Source of the DNA: Kitasatospora sp. Root107
Lineage (GTDB): Bacteria; Actinomycetota; Actinomycetes; Streptomycetales; Streptomycetaceae
Direction: 5' to 3'
Assembly: GCF_001424875.1 (NCBI RefSeq)
Contig: NZ_LMCT01000073.1
Location: 140,078-204,077 of the forward strand
DNA: 64,000 nt
The translations under genes and the position numbers were made by a program. This document shows positions 51,303-60,731 of the stretch, piece by piece. The notes under the pieces are model-generated. The model made no database searches. It was not told the origin of the DNA and saw nothing but the letters and a program-made list of their open reading frames with translations. Position 1 is the stretch's first letter, and the number at the start of each line of letters is the position of its first letter.

Positions 51303-52508
51303 TCAGCCTTCCAGTGCGGCGAGACCGGGGAGGGTCTTGCCCTCCAGGTACTCGAGGCTCGCGCCACCGCCGGTCGAGATGTGCCCGAACTTCGTCTCGT
51401 CGAAGCCCAGGATGCGGACGGCCGCGGCGGAGTCGCCGCCACCGACCACGGTGAACGCGTCGCTCGCCAGCAGCGCCTGCGCGACGGCCTTGGTGCCCTC
51501 GGCGAAGGTCGGGTGCTCGAAGACACCGACCGGGCCGTTCCAGAACACGGTCTTCGCGTCGACCAGCTTCGAGGCGAACAGCTCCCGGGTCTTCGGGCCG
51601 ATGTCCAGGCCCTCCTTGTCCGCGGGGATCTTGTCCGCGTCGACGACCTCGAAGTCCTCGACCGGCTTGTGCGTCTTGGTGTCCGGGAAGCTCGCGGAGA
51701 TCGCGACGTCCACCGGGATGACGAACTCGACGCCGTTGGCCTTGCCCCGCTCCAGGTACTCCAGGACGACCGGGATCTGGTCCTTCTGCAGCAGCGAGAT
51801 GCCGACCTCGTGGCCCAGGGCCGCGAGGAAGGTGTACGCCATGCCGCCGCCGATCAGGATGCGGTCGGCCTTGCCCAGCAGGTTGTCGATCACGCCGACC
51901 TTGTCGGAGACCTTGGAGCCGCCGAGCACCACCACGTACGGGCGCTCCACCTCCTCGGTCAGGCGCTTGAGCACGCCGACCTCGGTGGCGATCAGGTCGC
52001 CGACCGCGTGCGGCAGGCGGGCCGGCAGGTCGAAGACCGAGGCGTGCTTGCGGTGCACCGCACCGAAGCCGTCGCCGACGTAGAGGTCGGCCAGCTCGGC
52101 CAGCTGATCGGCGAAGGCGCCGCGCTCGGCGTCGTCCTTGGCGGTCTCGCCGGCGTTGAAGCGCAGGTTCTCCAGCAGCGTGACCTCGCCGTTCGCCAGG
52201 GCGGCGACGGTGGCCTTCGCGCTGTCGCCCACGGTGTCGGTCGCGAAGGACACGGACTGGCCGAGGATCTCGCCGAGGCGGACCGCGACGGGGGCGAGCG
52301 AGTACTGCGGGTCGGGCTCACCCTTGGGGCGGCCCAGGTGGGAGGCGACGATCACCTTGGCGCCGGCCGCGACCAGCTTGGCGATGGTCGGGGCGACGGC
52401 GCGGATCCGGCCGTCGTCGGTGATCCGGCCGTCCGAGAGCGGCACGTTCAGGTCGGCGCGGACGAACACCCGCTGGCCGTTGACCTGGAGGTCTTCGATG
52501 GTCTTCAC
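51303..52508 (-). CDS. pgk: phosphoglycerate kinase
   Basis: Encodes 401 aa from a GTG at 52508, with AGGAG upstream. Signature RVFVRADLNVPL, substrate residues IVASHLGRPKGEPD, hinge VVLGGSKVSDKVGVI, GGGMAYTF and the nucleotide loop GGGDSAAAV. It makes ATP from 1,3-bisphosphoglycerate. It lies between gap and tpiA; a hairpin upstream may reduce read-through from gap. Confidence 0.98.
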   Translation of the reverse strand: MKTIEDLQVNGQRVFVRADLNVPLSDGRITDDGRIRAVAPTIAKLVAAGAKVIVASHLGRPKGEPDPQYSLAPVAVRLGEILGQSVSFATDTVGDSAKATVAALANGEVTLLENLRFNAGETAKDDAERGAFADQLAELADLYVGDGFGAVHRKHASVFDLPARLPHAVGDLIATEVGVLKRLTEEVERPYVVVLGGSKVSDKVGVIDNLLGKADRILIGGGMAYTFLAALGHEVGISLLQKDQIPVVLEYLERGKANGVEFVIPVDVAISASFPDTKTHKPVEDFEVVDADKIPADKEGLDIGPKTRELFASKLVDAKTVFWNGPVGVFEHPTFAEGTKAVAQALLASDAFTVVGGGDSAAAVRILGFDETKFGHISTGGGASLEYLEGKTLPGLAALEG

Positions 52509-52587
52509 GGTCTTCGAATCTCCTGGGGAGAAAAAGTGGCGGAGGCACTGCGGCGGGCCACCGATGAAGCGAGAGGGAACGCAGAGC

Positions 52588-52618
52588 GAGGGCCCGAACG
52601 GTCTTCGTCCGGGCCCTC
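52588..52618 (-). terminator. hairpin between gap and pgk
   Basis: Stem GAGGGCCCG/CGGGCCCTC continued by ACG/CGT around a GTCTT loop with one mismatch. It stands 29 bases after the gap stop and 80 bases before the pgk start. It could give higher gap than pgk-tpiA mRNA. Confidence 0.7.
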
Positions 52619-52646
52619 CCTCACATCACGTCAGCTTCCGCTGGGT

Positions 52647-53651
<1,005 letters not shown>

Positions 53652-53885
53652 GAACCGATCTCCTCGTTAGGTGCGCCGGACTGTGCCGACGGGGTGGAAA
53701 TGGGATGTCCCCGACCACCCATGACCCTACCTCTCCGAAGGCGGCCCGGGCACATCGCCTCACCGGCACCGACCGGGCCTGACGCCTCGAACACCGCAAT
53801 CGGGGCTTCGGTCCCTGCGCCGCAGGGGAGTTGGCCCTGCGGCCCGAATGGGCTACCGGAGGGTACGCCGCGCAGTTCGAACACG

Positions 53886-53922
53886 GAACGGCCGGTGCCC
53901 GCGATGCGGACACCGGCCGTTC
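53886..53922. terminator. terminator downstream of whiA
   Basis: Perfect 12-bp stem GAACGGCCGGTG/CACCGGCCGTTC with an inner CCGC-GAT-GCGG. It lies just past the whiA stop, in the 287-base gap that also holds the gap promoter. Confidence 0.85.
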
Positions 53923-53938
53923 GAAAAGTGAGACAGCG

Positions 53939-54919
53939 TCAGCTCATCGCCATCTCGTCGGTCAGGTTGGCCTCGGTGCTCGGCAGGCCGAGCTCGGAGG
54001 CGCGCTTGTCGGCCATCGCCAGCAGGCGCCTGATCCGGCCGGCCACCGCGTCCTTGGTGAGCGGCGGGTCGGCCAGCGCGCCCAGCTCCTCCAGCGAGGC
54101 CTGCTTGTGCTGCATCCGGAGCTGGCCGGCCGCCGCCAGGTGCTCCGGCACCTCCTCGCCGAGGATCTCCAGCGCCCGCTGCACCCGGGCGCCGGCCGCG
54201 ACCGCCGCGCGGGCCGAGCGGCGCAGGTTCGCGTCGTCGAAGTTGGCCAGCCGGTTGGCGGTGGCCCGCACCTCGCGCCGCATCCGGCGCTCCTCCCAGG
54301 CCAGCACCGACTCGTGCGCGCCGAGCCGGGTGAGCAGCGCGCCGATCGCGTCACCGTCCCGGATCACCACCCGGTCCACCCCGCGGACCTCGCGGGCCTT
54401 GGCCGGGATGCCCAGCCTGCGGGCCGCGCCGACCAGGGCCAGCGCCGCCTCCGAACCCGGGCAGGTGATCTCCAGGGAGGAGGACCGTCCCGGCTCGGTG
54501 AGCGAGCCGTGCGCCAGGAAGGCCCCGCGCCAGGCGGCCTCCGCGTCGCAGGTCGCGCCCGACACCACGGCCGGGGGCAGGCCCCTGATCGGCCGTCCTC
54601 GTCCGTCCACCAGCCCGGTCTGCCGGGCCAGCAACTCGCCGTCCTTCACCACCCGCACCACGTACCGGCTGCCGCGTCGCAGCCCGCCGGGGGCCATCAC
54701 CACCAGATCCGAGGAGTGTCCGAAGATCTCCAGCAGGTCCTTGCGCAGCCGCCTAGCCGCAATGCCGGTGTCCAGCTCCGCCTCGATCACGATCCGGCCG
54801 CTCACAATGTGCAGCCCGCCCGCGAATCGGAGGATCGCCGAAACCTCAGCCTTGCGGCAGCAGGCCCGGGTGACGGGGAGCCGGCTGATTTCGTCCTTCA
54901 CCGCTGCCGTCATCGCCAT
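53939..54919 (-). CDS. whiA: sporulation regulator WhiA
   Basis: Encodes 326 aa from ATG 54919, with GGAAGGA nine bases upstream. The N-terminal LAGLIDADG-like domain (residues about 1-190) is degenerate at catalytic acids, as in all WhiA. The C-terminal helix-turn-helix is within LGALADPPLTKDAVAGRIRR and LLAMADKRASELG. It acts with WhiB to switch hyphae from growth to septation by activating ftsZ and repressing growth genes; conserved even in non-sporulating gram-positives. It overlaps yvcK by ten bases, the usual rapZ-yvcK-whiA arrangement. Confidence 0.97.
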   Translation of the reverse strand: MAMTAAVKDEISRLPVTRACCRKAEVSAILRFAGGLHIVSGRIVIEAELDTGIAARRLRKDLLEIFGHSSDLVVMAPGGLRRGSRYVVRVVKDGELLARQTGLVDGRGRPIRGLPPAVVSGATCDAEAAWRGAFLAHGSLTEPGRSSSLEITCPGSEAALALVGAARRLGIPAKAREVRGVDRVVIRDGDAIGALLTRLGAHESVLAWEERRMRREVRATANRLANFDDANLRRSARAAVAAGARVQRALEILGEEVPEHLAAAGQLRMQHKQASLEELGALADPPLTKDAVAGRIRRLLAMADKRASELGLPSTEANLTDEMAMS

Positions 54920-55980
54920 GGGCCGATCCTTCCATGTGTCCGGAAAATCCGGTCGTACGCAGCCGCCAGAAGCTCCCGGTCGTGTCGCGGCGTACCGTCC
55001 GCGGCGGCGACCCGGTCGAGCACCAGAGCGGCACCCATCCGTCCGGCGGCCTTCTCGAGACCGGCCAGGTCCGCCTGACCGAAGGCACCGCCGGTGACGG
55101 CGCGCTCGTCCACCAGGATCGCATCCACCGCAAGCTCCGGAGCGTGGTCGGCGATCACCTCCAGGTGGCGCTGCGGGGTGAAGCCCTCGGTCTCGCCCGG
55201 CTGCGGGGCCAGGTTGAGGGTGAGCAGGCGGCGGGCCCGGGTCTGCACCAGGGCGTCCGCCAGCTCGGGGACCAGCAGGTGCGGCAGCACGCTGGTGAAC
55301 CAGGAGCCGGGGCCGAGCACCACCCAGTCCGCCTCCAGCACGGCCGCCACCGCCTCCGGGACGGCCGGCGGCTGCTCCGGCAGCAGCCGGATGGACTGCA
55401 CCGTGCCGGGGGTGACGGCCACGTTGGCCTGACCCCGTACGGAGCTCAACTCACCCGGCAGCAGCGGGTCGTGGCCCCGGACCACGGCCTCGATGTCCAG
55501 CGGGACGGCCGACATCGGCAGCACCCGGCCGTGCACGTTGAGCAGCCGGCCGACCCAGTTGAGCGCCTCCACCGGGTCGCCGAGCTTCTCCCAGAGCGCC
55601 ACGATCAGCAGGTTGCCGACCGCGTGGCCGCCGAGCTCACCGTCGCCGGTGAAGCGCAGCTGGAGCACCTCGGACCAGGTCCGGCCCCAGTCGTCGTCCC
55701 CGCACAGCGCGGCCAGCGCCTTGCGCAGGTCACCGGGTGGCAGGACGCCCAGCTCGCTGCGGAGCCGGCCGCTGGAGCCGCCGTCGTCGGCGACGGTCAC
55801 CACGGCGGTCAGCTCGGTGGTCAGCCGGCGCAGCGCGGAGAGCGAGGCGGACAGGCCCTGGCCGCCGCCGAGCGCGGCCACACTGATGGGCTTGGGCCGC
55901 GGCGCGCCTCTGGTCCGGCCGCCGGCGTGCTGGGCCCGGTCTGCGGTCTTGTGCTGCCGCGTCAGCGAGTATCCCGACAC
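54910..55980 (-). CDS. yvcK: YvcK/CofD-like gluconeogenesis factor (UDP-GlcNAc binding)
   Basis: Encodes 356 aa from a GTG at 55980. After a 30-residue basic leader comes the nucleotide-sugar site ALGGGQGLSASLSALRR, with VVTVADDGGSSGRLRSELG, NLLIVALWEKLGD and VLGPGSWFTSVLPHLLVPEL. Related to CofD but acting in growth on gluconeogenic carbon and in cell-wall precursor supply. Placed between rapZ and whiA as in most gram-positives, with a 99-base gap from rapZ. Confidence 0.95.
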   Translation of the reverse strand: MSGYSLTRQHKTADRAQHAGGRTRGAPRPKPISVAALGGGQGLSASLSALRRLTTELTAVVTVADDGGSSGRLRSELGVLPPGDLRKALAALCGDDDWGRTWSEVLQLRFTGDGELGGHAVGNLLIVALWEKLGDPVEALNWVGRLLNVHGRVLPMSAVPLDIEAVVRGHDPLLPGELSSVRGQANVAVTPGTVQSIRLLPEQPPAVPEAVAAVLEADWVVLGPGSWFTSVLPHLLVPELADALVQTRARRLLTLNLAPQPGETEGFTPQRHLEVIADHAPELAVDAILVDERAVTGGAFGQADLAGLEKAAGRMGAALVLDRVAAADGTPRHDRELLAAAYDRIFRTHGRIGPWR

Positions 55981-56079
55981 ACCGACCCCACGTTCTGCTC
56001 GTCGGCGCCGCCCTGGTGCGGCGGCGCCCCTTGTCTCTGTAAGAGCGGCCGCCGGAGCTCCGCCGTCACTCCCCCCGGG

Positions 56080-56964
56080 TCACTCCCTGCCCATGTCGCG
56101 GTGGACCAGCACCGTCTCGACGCCGTCCGCGATCAGACGCTTCGTCAGCCGCTCCGACATCGCTACGCTGCGGTGCTTCCCACCGGTGCAGCCTACGGCA
56201 AGTGTCATGTACCGCTTGCCCTCCCTGCGGTAACCCTCCGTGATGATCCTGAGCAGCTCGGTGTAGCCGTCCAGGAACTCGTTCGCACCCGGCTGCTGGA
56301 AGACGTAACCCGCCACGTCGGGGTCGGTTCCGGTGCGGGCGCGCAGCTCGGGGACCCAGTGCGGGTTCGGCAGGAAGCGGCAGTCCACCACCAGGTCGGC
56401 GTCGACCGGCAGGCCGTACTTGAAGCCGAAGGACATCACGGTGGCGCGCAGCTCGGGCTCGTCGTTGTCGGCGAACGCGGCGTCCAGCTTGGCCCGGAGC
56501 TGATGCACGTTCAGATCGGAGGTGTCGATCACCAGGTCGGCCTCGCCGCGCAGCTCGCGGAGCAGGTCGCGCTCGCGCTCGATGCCGTCCACGATCCGGT
56601 CGGCGGCCTGCAGCGGGTGCGGGCGGCGGACCGACTCGAAGCGGCGCACCAGGGCGTCGTCCGAGGACTCCAGGAAGACCACCCGGAGCCGGACGCCGCG
56701 CTTCGCCAGCTCCTCCAGCGAGGTCAGCAGGTCGTCGAAGAACTTCCGGCCGCGGACGTCGACCACCACGCCGATCCGCGGCACCGCGCCCTGCGAGCGG
56801 GCGCCGAGGTCGACCATGGTCGGGATCAGGGCGGGCGGCAGGTTGTCCACCACGAACCAGCCCAGGTCCTCCAGGCACTTGGCCGCGGTGCTGCGGCCGG
56901 CTCCGGACATACCGGAGATGATCACCAGCTCCGGTGCGCTCTCTCCCACATCGGCCACTGTCAC
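56080..56964 (-). CDS. rapZ: RapZ-type nucleotide-binding protein
   Basis: Encodes 294 aa from the GTG at 56964, with GGGGA six bases upstream; upstream in-frame residues are Arg-rich shadow. P-loop ISGMSGAGRSTAAKCLEDLG, then GWFVVDNLPPALIP, and the C-terminal blocks FGFKYGLPVDADLVVDCRFL, PNPHWVPELR and GCTGGKHRSVAMSE. In enterobacteria RapZ guides sRNA decay; in actinobacteria it binds GTP or second messengers and its role is less clear. Group uvrC-rapZ-yvcK-whiA. Confidence 0.95.
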   Translation of the reverse strand: MTVADVGESAPELVIISGMSGAGRSTAAKCLEDLGWFVVDNLPPALIPTMVDLGARSQGAVPRIGVVVDVRGRKFFDDLLTSLEELAKRGVRLRVVFLESSDDALVRRFESVRRPHPLQAADRIVDGIERERDLLRELRGEADLVIDTSDLNVHQLRAKLDAAFADNDEPELRATVMSFGFKYGLPVDADLVVDCRFLPNPHWVPELRARTGTDPDVAGYVFQQPGANEFLDGYTELLRIITEGYRREGKRYMTLAVGCTGGKHRSVAMSERLTKRLIADGVETVLVHRDMGRE

Positions 56965-57019
56965 GTCTGATCCCCGTTCTCGCTGATTCTGCCGGAGCGC
57001 GGACGGGCGGCGTCGACCG

Positions 57020-58996
57020 TCACTTCGTCTCCTCCTCGGTACTGTCCTCAATGATCTCGCCAGTGGCGGTGTTCACGGCGGGAGCGACCGGTGTACGGGC
57101 AGCCAACGCCGCGACAACAGTCTCCGCCGTGCGCAGGCCGATCCCCGGCACCTCGCAGATCTCCGCCACCGTGGCCGCCCGCAGCTTCTTCAGCGAACCG
57201 AAGTGCTTGAGCAACGCCTGGCGGCGAGTCTCTCCGAGGCCGGGGACCGAGTCCAGCTCCCCCGCCGTGAGCCGTTTGGCGCGCTTGGTCCGCTGGTACG
57301 TGATGGCGAACCGGTGCGCCTCGTCGCGGACCCGCTGGAGCAGGTAGAGGCCCTCGCTGGAGCGCGGCAGCACCACCGGGTCGCTCGCGCCGGGCAGCCA
57401 GACCTCCTCAAGTCGCTTGGCCAGCCCGCAGAGTGCGACGTCGTCGATGCCGAGCTCGTCCAGCGCGCGGCGGGCGGCGGCGACCTGCGGCTGACCGCCG
57501 TCGACCACCAGCAGCTGCGGCGGGTAGGCGAACCGCTTCGGGCGGCCATCCTCTTCTCTGGGGCCGTCCTCTTCGGGCACCGCCCACTCGCCGGTCTGCT
57601 CGCGCTCCTGGAGGTAGCGGCGGAACCGGCGGGTGATCACCTCGTGCATCGAGCGGACGTCGTCCTGGCCGGCGAAGCTCTTGATCTGGAACCGCCGGTA
57701 CTCGCTCTTGCGCGCCAGCCCGTCCTCGAACACCACCATCGAGGCGACCACGTCCTCGCCCTGCAGGTGCGAGATGTCGAAGCACTCGATCCGCAGCGGC
57801 ACCGAGTCCAGCTCCAGCGCGTCGGCGATCTCCTGGAGCGCCCGGCTACGGGTCGTCAGGTCGGAGGCGCGCTTGGTCTTGTGCAGGATCAGCGACTGCT
57901 GGGCATTCCGCTGGACCGTGGTCATCAGGTCCTTCTTGTCCCCGCGCTGCGGCACCCGCAGGTCCACCTGGGCGCCGCGCAGCCCGGTCAGCCACTCCTG
58001 CACGGGCGCCAGCGGCTCGGGCAGTGCGGGCACCAGCACCTCGCGCGGGACGCTCTCGGTGCCGCCGCCGTACAGCTGCTGGAGCGCGTGCTCGACCAGC
58101 CCGGCGGTGTCCACGTCCTCGACCTTGTCGGTGACCCAGCCGCGCTGGCCGCGGACCCGGCCGCCGCGCACGTGGAAGATCTGCACGGCCGCCTCCAACT
58201 CGTCCTCGGCGAGGGCGAACAGGTCGGCGTCGGTGCCGTCGCCGAGCACCACCGCGTTCTTCTCCATCGCGCTCCGGAGCGCCCCGAGGTCGTCGCGCAG
58301 CCGGGCGGCCTTCTCGTACTCCATCGCGGCGGCGGCGTCCTGCATCTCCTGCTCGATCCTGCGCAGGTGGTTGCCCGTCCGCCCGGCCATGAAGTCGCAG
58401 AACTCCTCGGCCAGTTCGACGTGCTCGGCCTGCGAGATCTTGCCGACGCAGGGTGCGGCGCACTTGCCGATGTACCCGAGCAGACAGGGCCGGCCGATCT
58501 GCCGGGCCCGCTTGAACACCCCGTTGGAGCACGTCCGGACCGGGAACACCCGGAGCATCAGGTCGACCGTCTCGCGGATCGCCCAGGCGTGGCCGTACGG
58601 ACCGAAGTAGCGCACGCCCTTCTTGTGCGCGCCGCGCATCACCTGGACCCTGGGGTACTCCTCGTTGAGGGTGACCGCCAGCTCCGGATAGCTCTTGTCG
58701 TCCCGGTACTTGACGTTGAAGCGGGGGTCGAACTCCTTGATCCAGGAGTACTCCAGCTGGAGCGCCTCGACCTCGGTGGCCACCACCGTCCACTCCACGG
58801 CGGCGGCCGTGGTCACCATGGTCGCGGTGCGCGGGTGCAGGTTGGCCACGTCCTGGAAGTACGAGGACAGCCGGGGCCGCAGGCTCTTGGCCTTCCCCAC
58901 GTAGATGACCCGCCCGTGCGCGTCGCGGAACCTGTAGACCCCGGGCGAGGTCGGGATGGCCCCGGGTGCGGGCCGGTAGGTGGATGGGTCTGCCAT
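57020..58996 (-). CDS. uvrC: UvrC excinuclease subunit
   Basis: Encodes 658 aa from ATG 58996 (MADPSTYRPAPGAI). Domains in order: GIY-YIG nuclease (SPGVYRFRDAHGRVIYVGKA), a Cys-rich segment (RPCLLGYIGKCAAPCVG), UVR/UvrB-binding helix (MQDAAAAMEYEKAARLRDDL), RNase H-like nuclease (IECFDISHLQGEDVVASM) and tandem helix-hairpin-helix (LDSVPGLGETRRQALLKHFG, ICEVPGIGLRTAETVVAAL). It makes both incisions in nucleotide excision repair. 55 bases before rapZ. Confidence 0.97.
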   Translation of the reverse strand: MADPSTYRPAPGAIPTSPGVYRFRDAHGRVIYVGKAKSLRPRLSSYFQDVANLHPRTATMVTTAAAVEWTVVATEVEALQLEYSWIKEFDPRFNVKYRDDKSYPELAVTLNEEYPRVQVMRGAHKKGVRYFGPYGHAWAIRETVDLMLRVFPVRTCSNGVFKRARQIGRPCLLGYIGKCAAPCVGKISQAEHVELAEEFCDFMAGRTGNHLRRIEQEMQDAAAAMEYEKAARLRDDLGALRSAMEKNAVVLGDGTDADLFALAEDELEAAVQIFHVRGGRVRGQRGWVTDKVEDVDTAGLVEHALQQLYGGGTESVPREVLVPALPEPLAPVQEWLTGLRGAQVDLRVPQRGDKKDLMTTVQRNAQQSLILHKTKRASDLTTRSRALQEIADALELDSVPLRIECFDISHLQGEDVVASMVVFEDGLARKSEYRRFQIKSFAGQDDVRSMHEVITRRFRRYLQEREQTGEWAVPEEDGPREEDGRPKRFAYPPQLLVVDGGQPQVAAARRALDELGIDDVALCGLAKRLEEVWLPGASDPVVLPRSSEGLYLLQRVRDEAHRFAITYQRTKRAKRLTAGELDSVPGLGETRRQALLKHFGSLKKLRAATVAEICEVPGIGLRTAETVVAALAARTPVAPAVNTATGEIIEDSTEEETK

Positions 58997-59043
58997 GCCC
59001 CTACCGTACCGATCCGCTCTGACACCCGGGGCCGCCGTGTCAG

Positions 59044-60708
59044 CTATGCCCCGATCGCGGAGAGCACCTCCTGAGCGGCCCGGGCGCCTTCGGTGGCGCC
59101 GCCTTCCATGTACCCCTGGAAGTCGTACGAGGTGTGCTCGCCCGCGAAGTGCAGGCGGCCCTGGGCGGTGCCCTCGTAGCCGGCTGCCGTGGTGAGGTAG
59201 CCGACCGGCCAGCAGGAGTAGGCGCCGAGGGTGTTCGGGTTGAGGTGCCAGGCGGAGAGGGTGGCCTTGCCGGTCCAGGCGGCCTTGGTGCCGGGCCAGA
59301 GGCGGTCGATCTGGGTCAGGTAGGTGGTGGCGAGGTTGCGGGTGTAGCTGTTGGTGGCGTCGGTGAACGGCGCTCCCGGGGCGAGCGACTTGGCGGGGGT
59401 GCCGCCGTGGTACTGGATCAGCAGGCCGTTGGAGCCGGGCTGACCCTTGGTCACGTCCCAGGCCTGCTGGAACGGCTGGTCGCTGAAGCACTCGCCGCCG
59501 GAGACGCCGGGCCAGGGTCCGGTGCCGGTCCACGGGCGGCTGCTGAACTGCATGTTGAGCTTGGTGCAGTAGCCCATCGTCATGTCGGTGAGCACCTTGC
59601 GCATCATCGGGTCCAGCCCTGCCCCGGTCAGGTCCACCCGCTGCTGGAGCACCGGGAGCGGCAGCGCCAGGATGGTGTGGTCGGCGGTGACGGTACGGGT
59701 GCCGCCGCCGTTCAGCCGGAAGGTGAGGGTCTGGCTGCCGTCGGCGTTGCGGACCACCGCCACCAGGGTGTGGCCGGCCTGCACGGTGCCGGCCGGGAGC
59801 GCGGCCGCGATGGCCCGGGGGACCTGGTCGTTGCCGCCGGTGACGTGGTAGCGCTCGTCGCTGCCGCCCCAGATGTTGAAGTTCCCCGGGTTGGCCTGCC
59901 AGGAGAGCATCAGCAGCAGCGCGTACGCGGACTGGGCGGTGGTGTCGGCGCCGTACTCGACCGCGTAGGCGACGTCGAGCAGCGCGCCGAGCCGGCTGGA
60001 GGTGCCACCGGGGACCCGGGTGTTGATCCACTCCCGGACCGACATCCGGTCCAGTGTGACGGCGGCCTGGTTGTGGTTGTCCCAGGTCGGCCCCGAGCCG
60101 CCGGCCTGGATGTCGTTCTTGATGGTCTGCCAGATCTGCTTGAACTCGGCGTCGGCGGTGGCGCGCGGGTAGTAGCCGCCCTGGAAGTGCAGGGTCTGCT
60201 CGCCGTCGGAGAAGTGCCGGATCGAGGTGGTGGAGAGGCCGAAGCGCTGACAGAGCTGGAGCATCGTGTGGTGGCCGGTGTCGATCAACTCGGCGCCGTA
60301 CTCGGAGACCTGGCCCTGGGCCCAGTCGGCCTTGGAGTACATCCGGCCGCCGACCCGGGCCGGTTCGGCCTCGTAGACGGTGGAGGTGATGCCCTTGTCG
60401 GCCAACGTGAGGGCGGCGTTCAGGCCGGAGATCCCGGCGCCGATGATCGCGACCCGGGGCATCGTCCCGGTGAACTTGGTGGTGACGGCGGCCCGCGCCT
60501 TGGGGGTGGCGGCGATCCCGGCCAGGCCGACCCCGAGACCGAGGGCGGCGGCGCGGCCGAGCAGGGCGCGACGGGAGGGTCCTTCGGGCTCGGCGCGGGC
60601 GGCGTCCCGGAGGCCGACGTACTCGTCGACGGGGAGCCGGAGCCGATCGGCGGTGGCTTGGTCGGCGAAGGCGGAGCGGAGCAGGCGGGCGTACGGGGAG
60701 CGGGACAT
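59044..60708 (-). CDS. FAD-dependent amine oxidase with internal twin-arginine signal
   Basis: Encodes 554 aa from ATG 60708. A 45-residue N-terminal extension precedes a Tat-type motif PSRRALLGRAAALGLGVGLAG, so export folded with FAD is likely. The FAD domain begins AIIGAGISGLNAALTLADKG with a following TVYEAEPARVGGRM, as in monoamine and L-amino-acid oxidases. The C-terminal FAD motif is LHFAGEHTSYDFQGYMEGGATEGARAAQ. It should oxidise an amine or L-amino acid to aldehyde or keto acid, ammonia and peroxide; substrate unknown. It lies 23 bases downstream of an APC permease gene, a sensible uptake or exchange partner. Confidence 0.88.
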   Translation of the reverse strand: MSRSPYARLLRSAFADQATADRLRLPVDEYVGLRDAARAEPEGPSRRALLGRAAALGLGVGLAGIAATPKARAAVTTKFTGTMPRVAIIGAGISGLNAALTLADKGITSTVYEAEPARVGGRMYSKADWAQGQVSEYGAELIDTGHHTMLQLCQRFGLSTTSIRHFSDGEQTLHFQGGYYPRATADAEFKQIWQTIKNDIQAGGSGPTWDNHNQAAVTLDRMSVREWINTRVPGGTSSRLGALLDVAYAVEYGADTTAQSAYALLLMLSWQANPGNFNIWGGSDERYHVTGGNDQVPRAIAAALPAGTVQAGHTLVAVVRNADGSQTLTFRLNGGGTRTVTADHTILALPLPVLQQRVDLTGAGLDPMMRKVLTDMTMGYCTKLNMQFSSRPWTGTGPWPGVSGGECFSDQPFQQAWDVTKGQPGSNGLLIQYHGGTPAKSLAPGAPFTDATNSYTRNLATTYLTQIDRLWPGTKAAWTGKATLSAWHLNPNTLGAYSCWPVGYLTTAAGYEGTAQGRLHFAGEHTSYDFQGYMEGGATEGARAAQEVLSAIGA

Positions 60709-60731
60709 GTGGGGGTTCCCTTCCGAAAGGC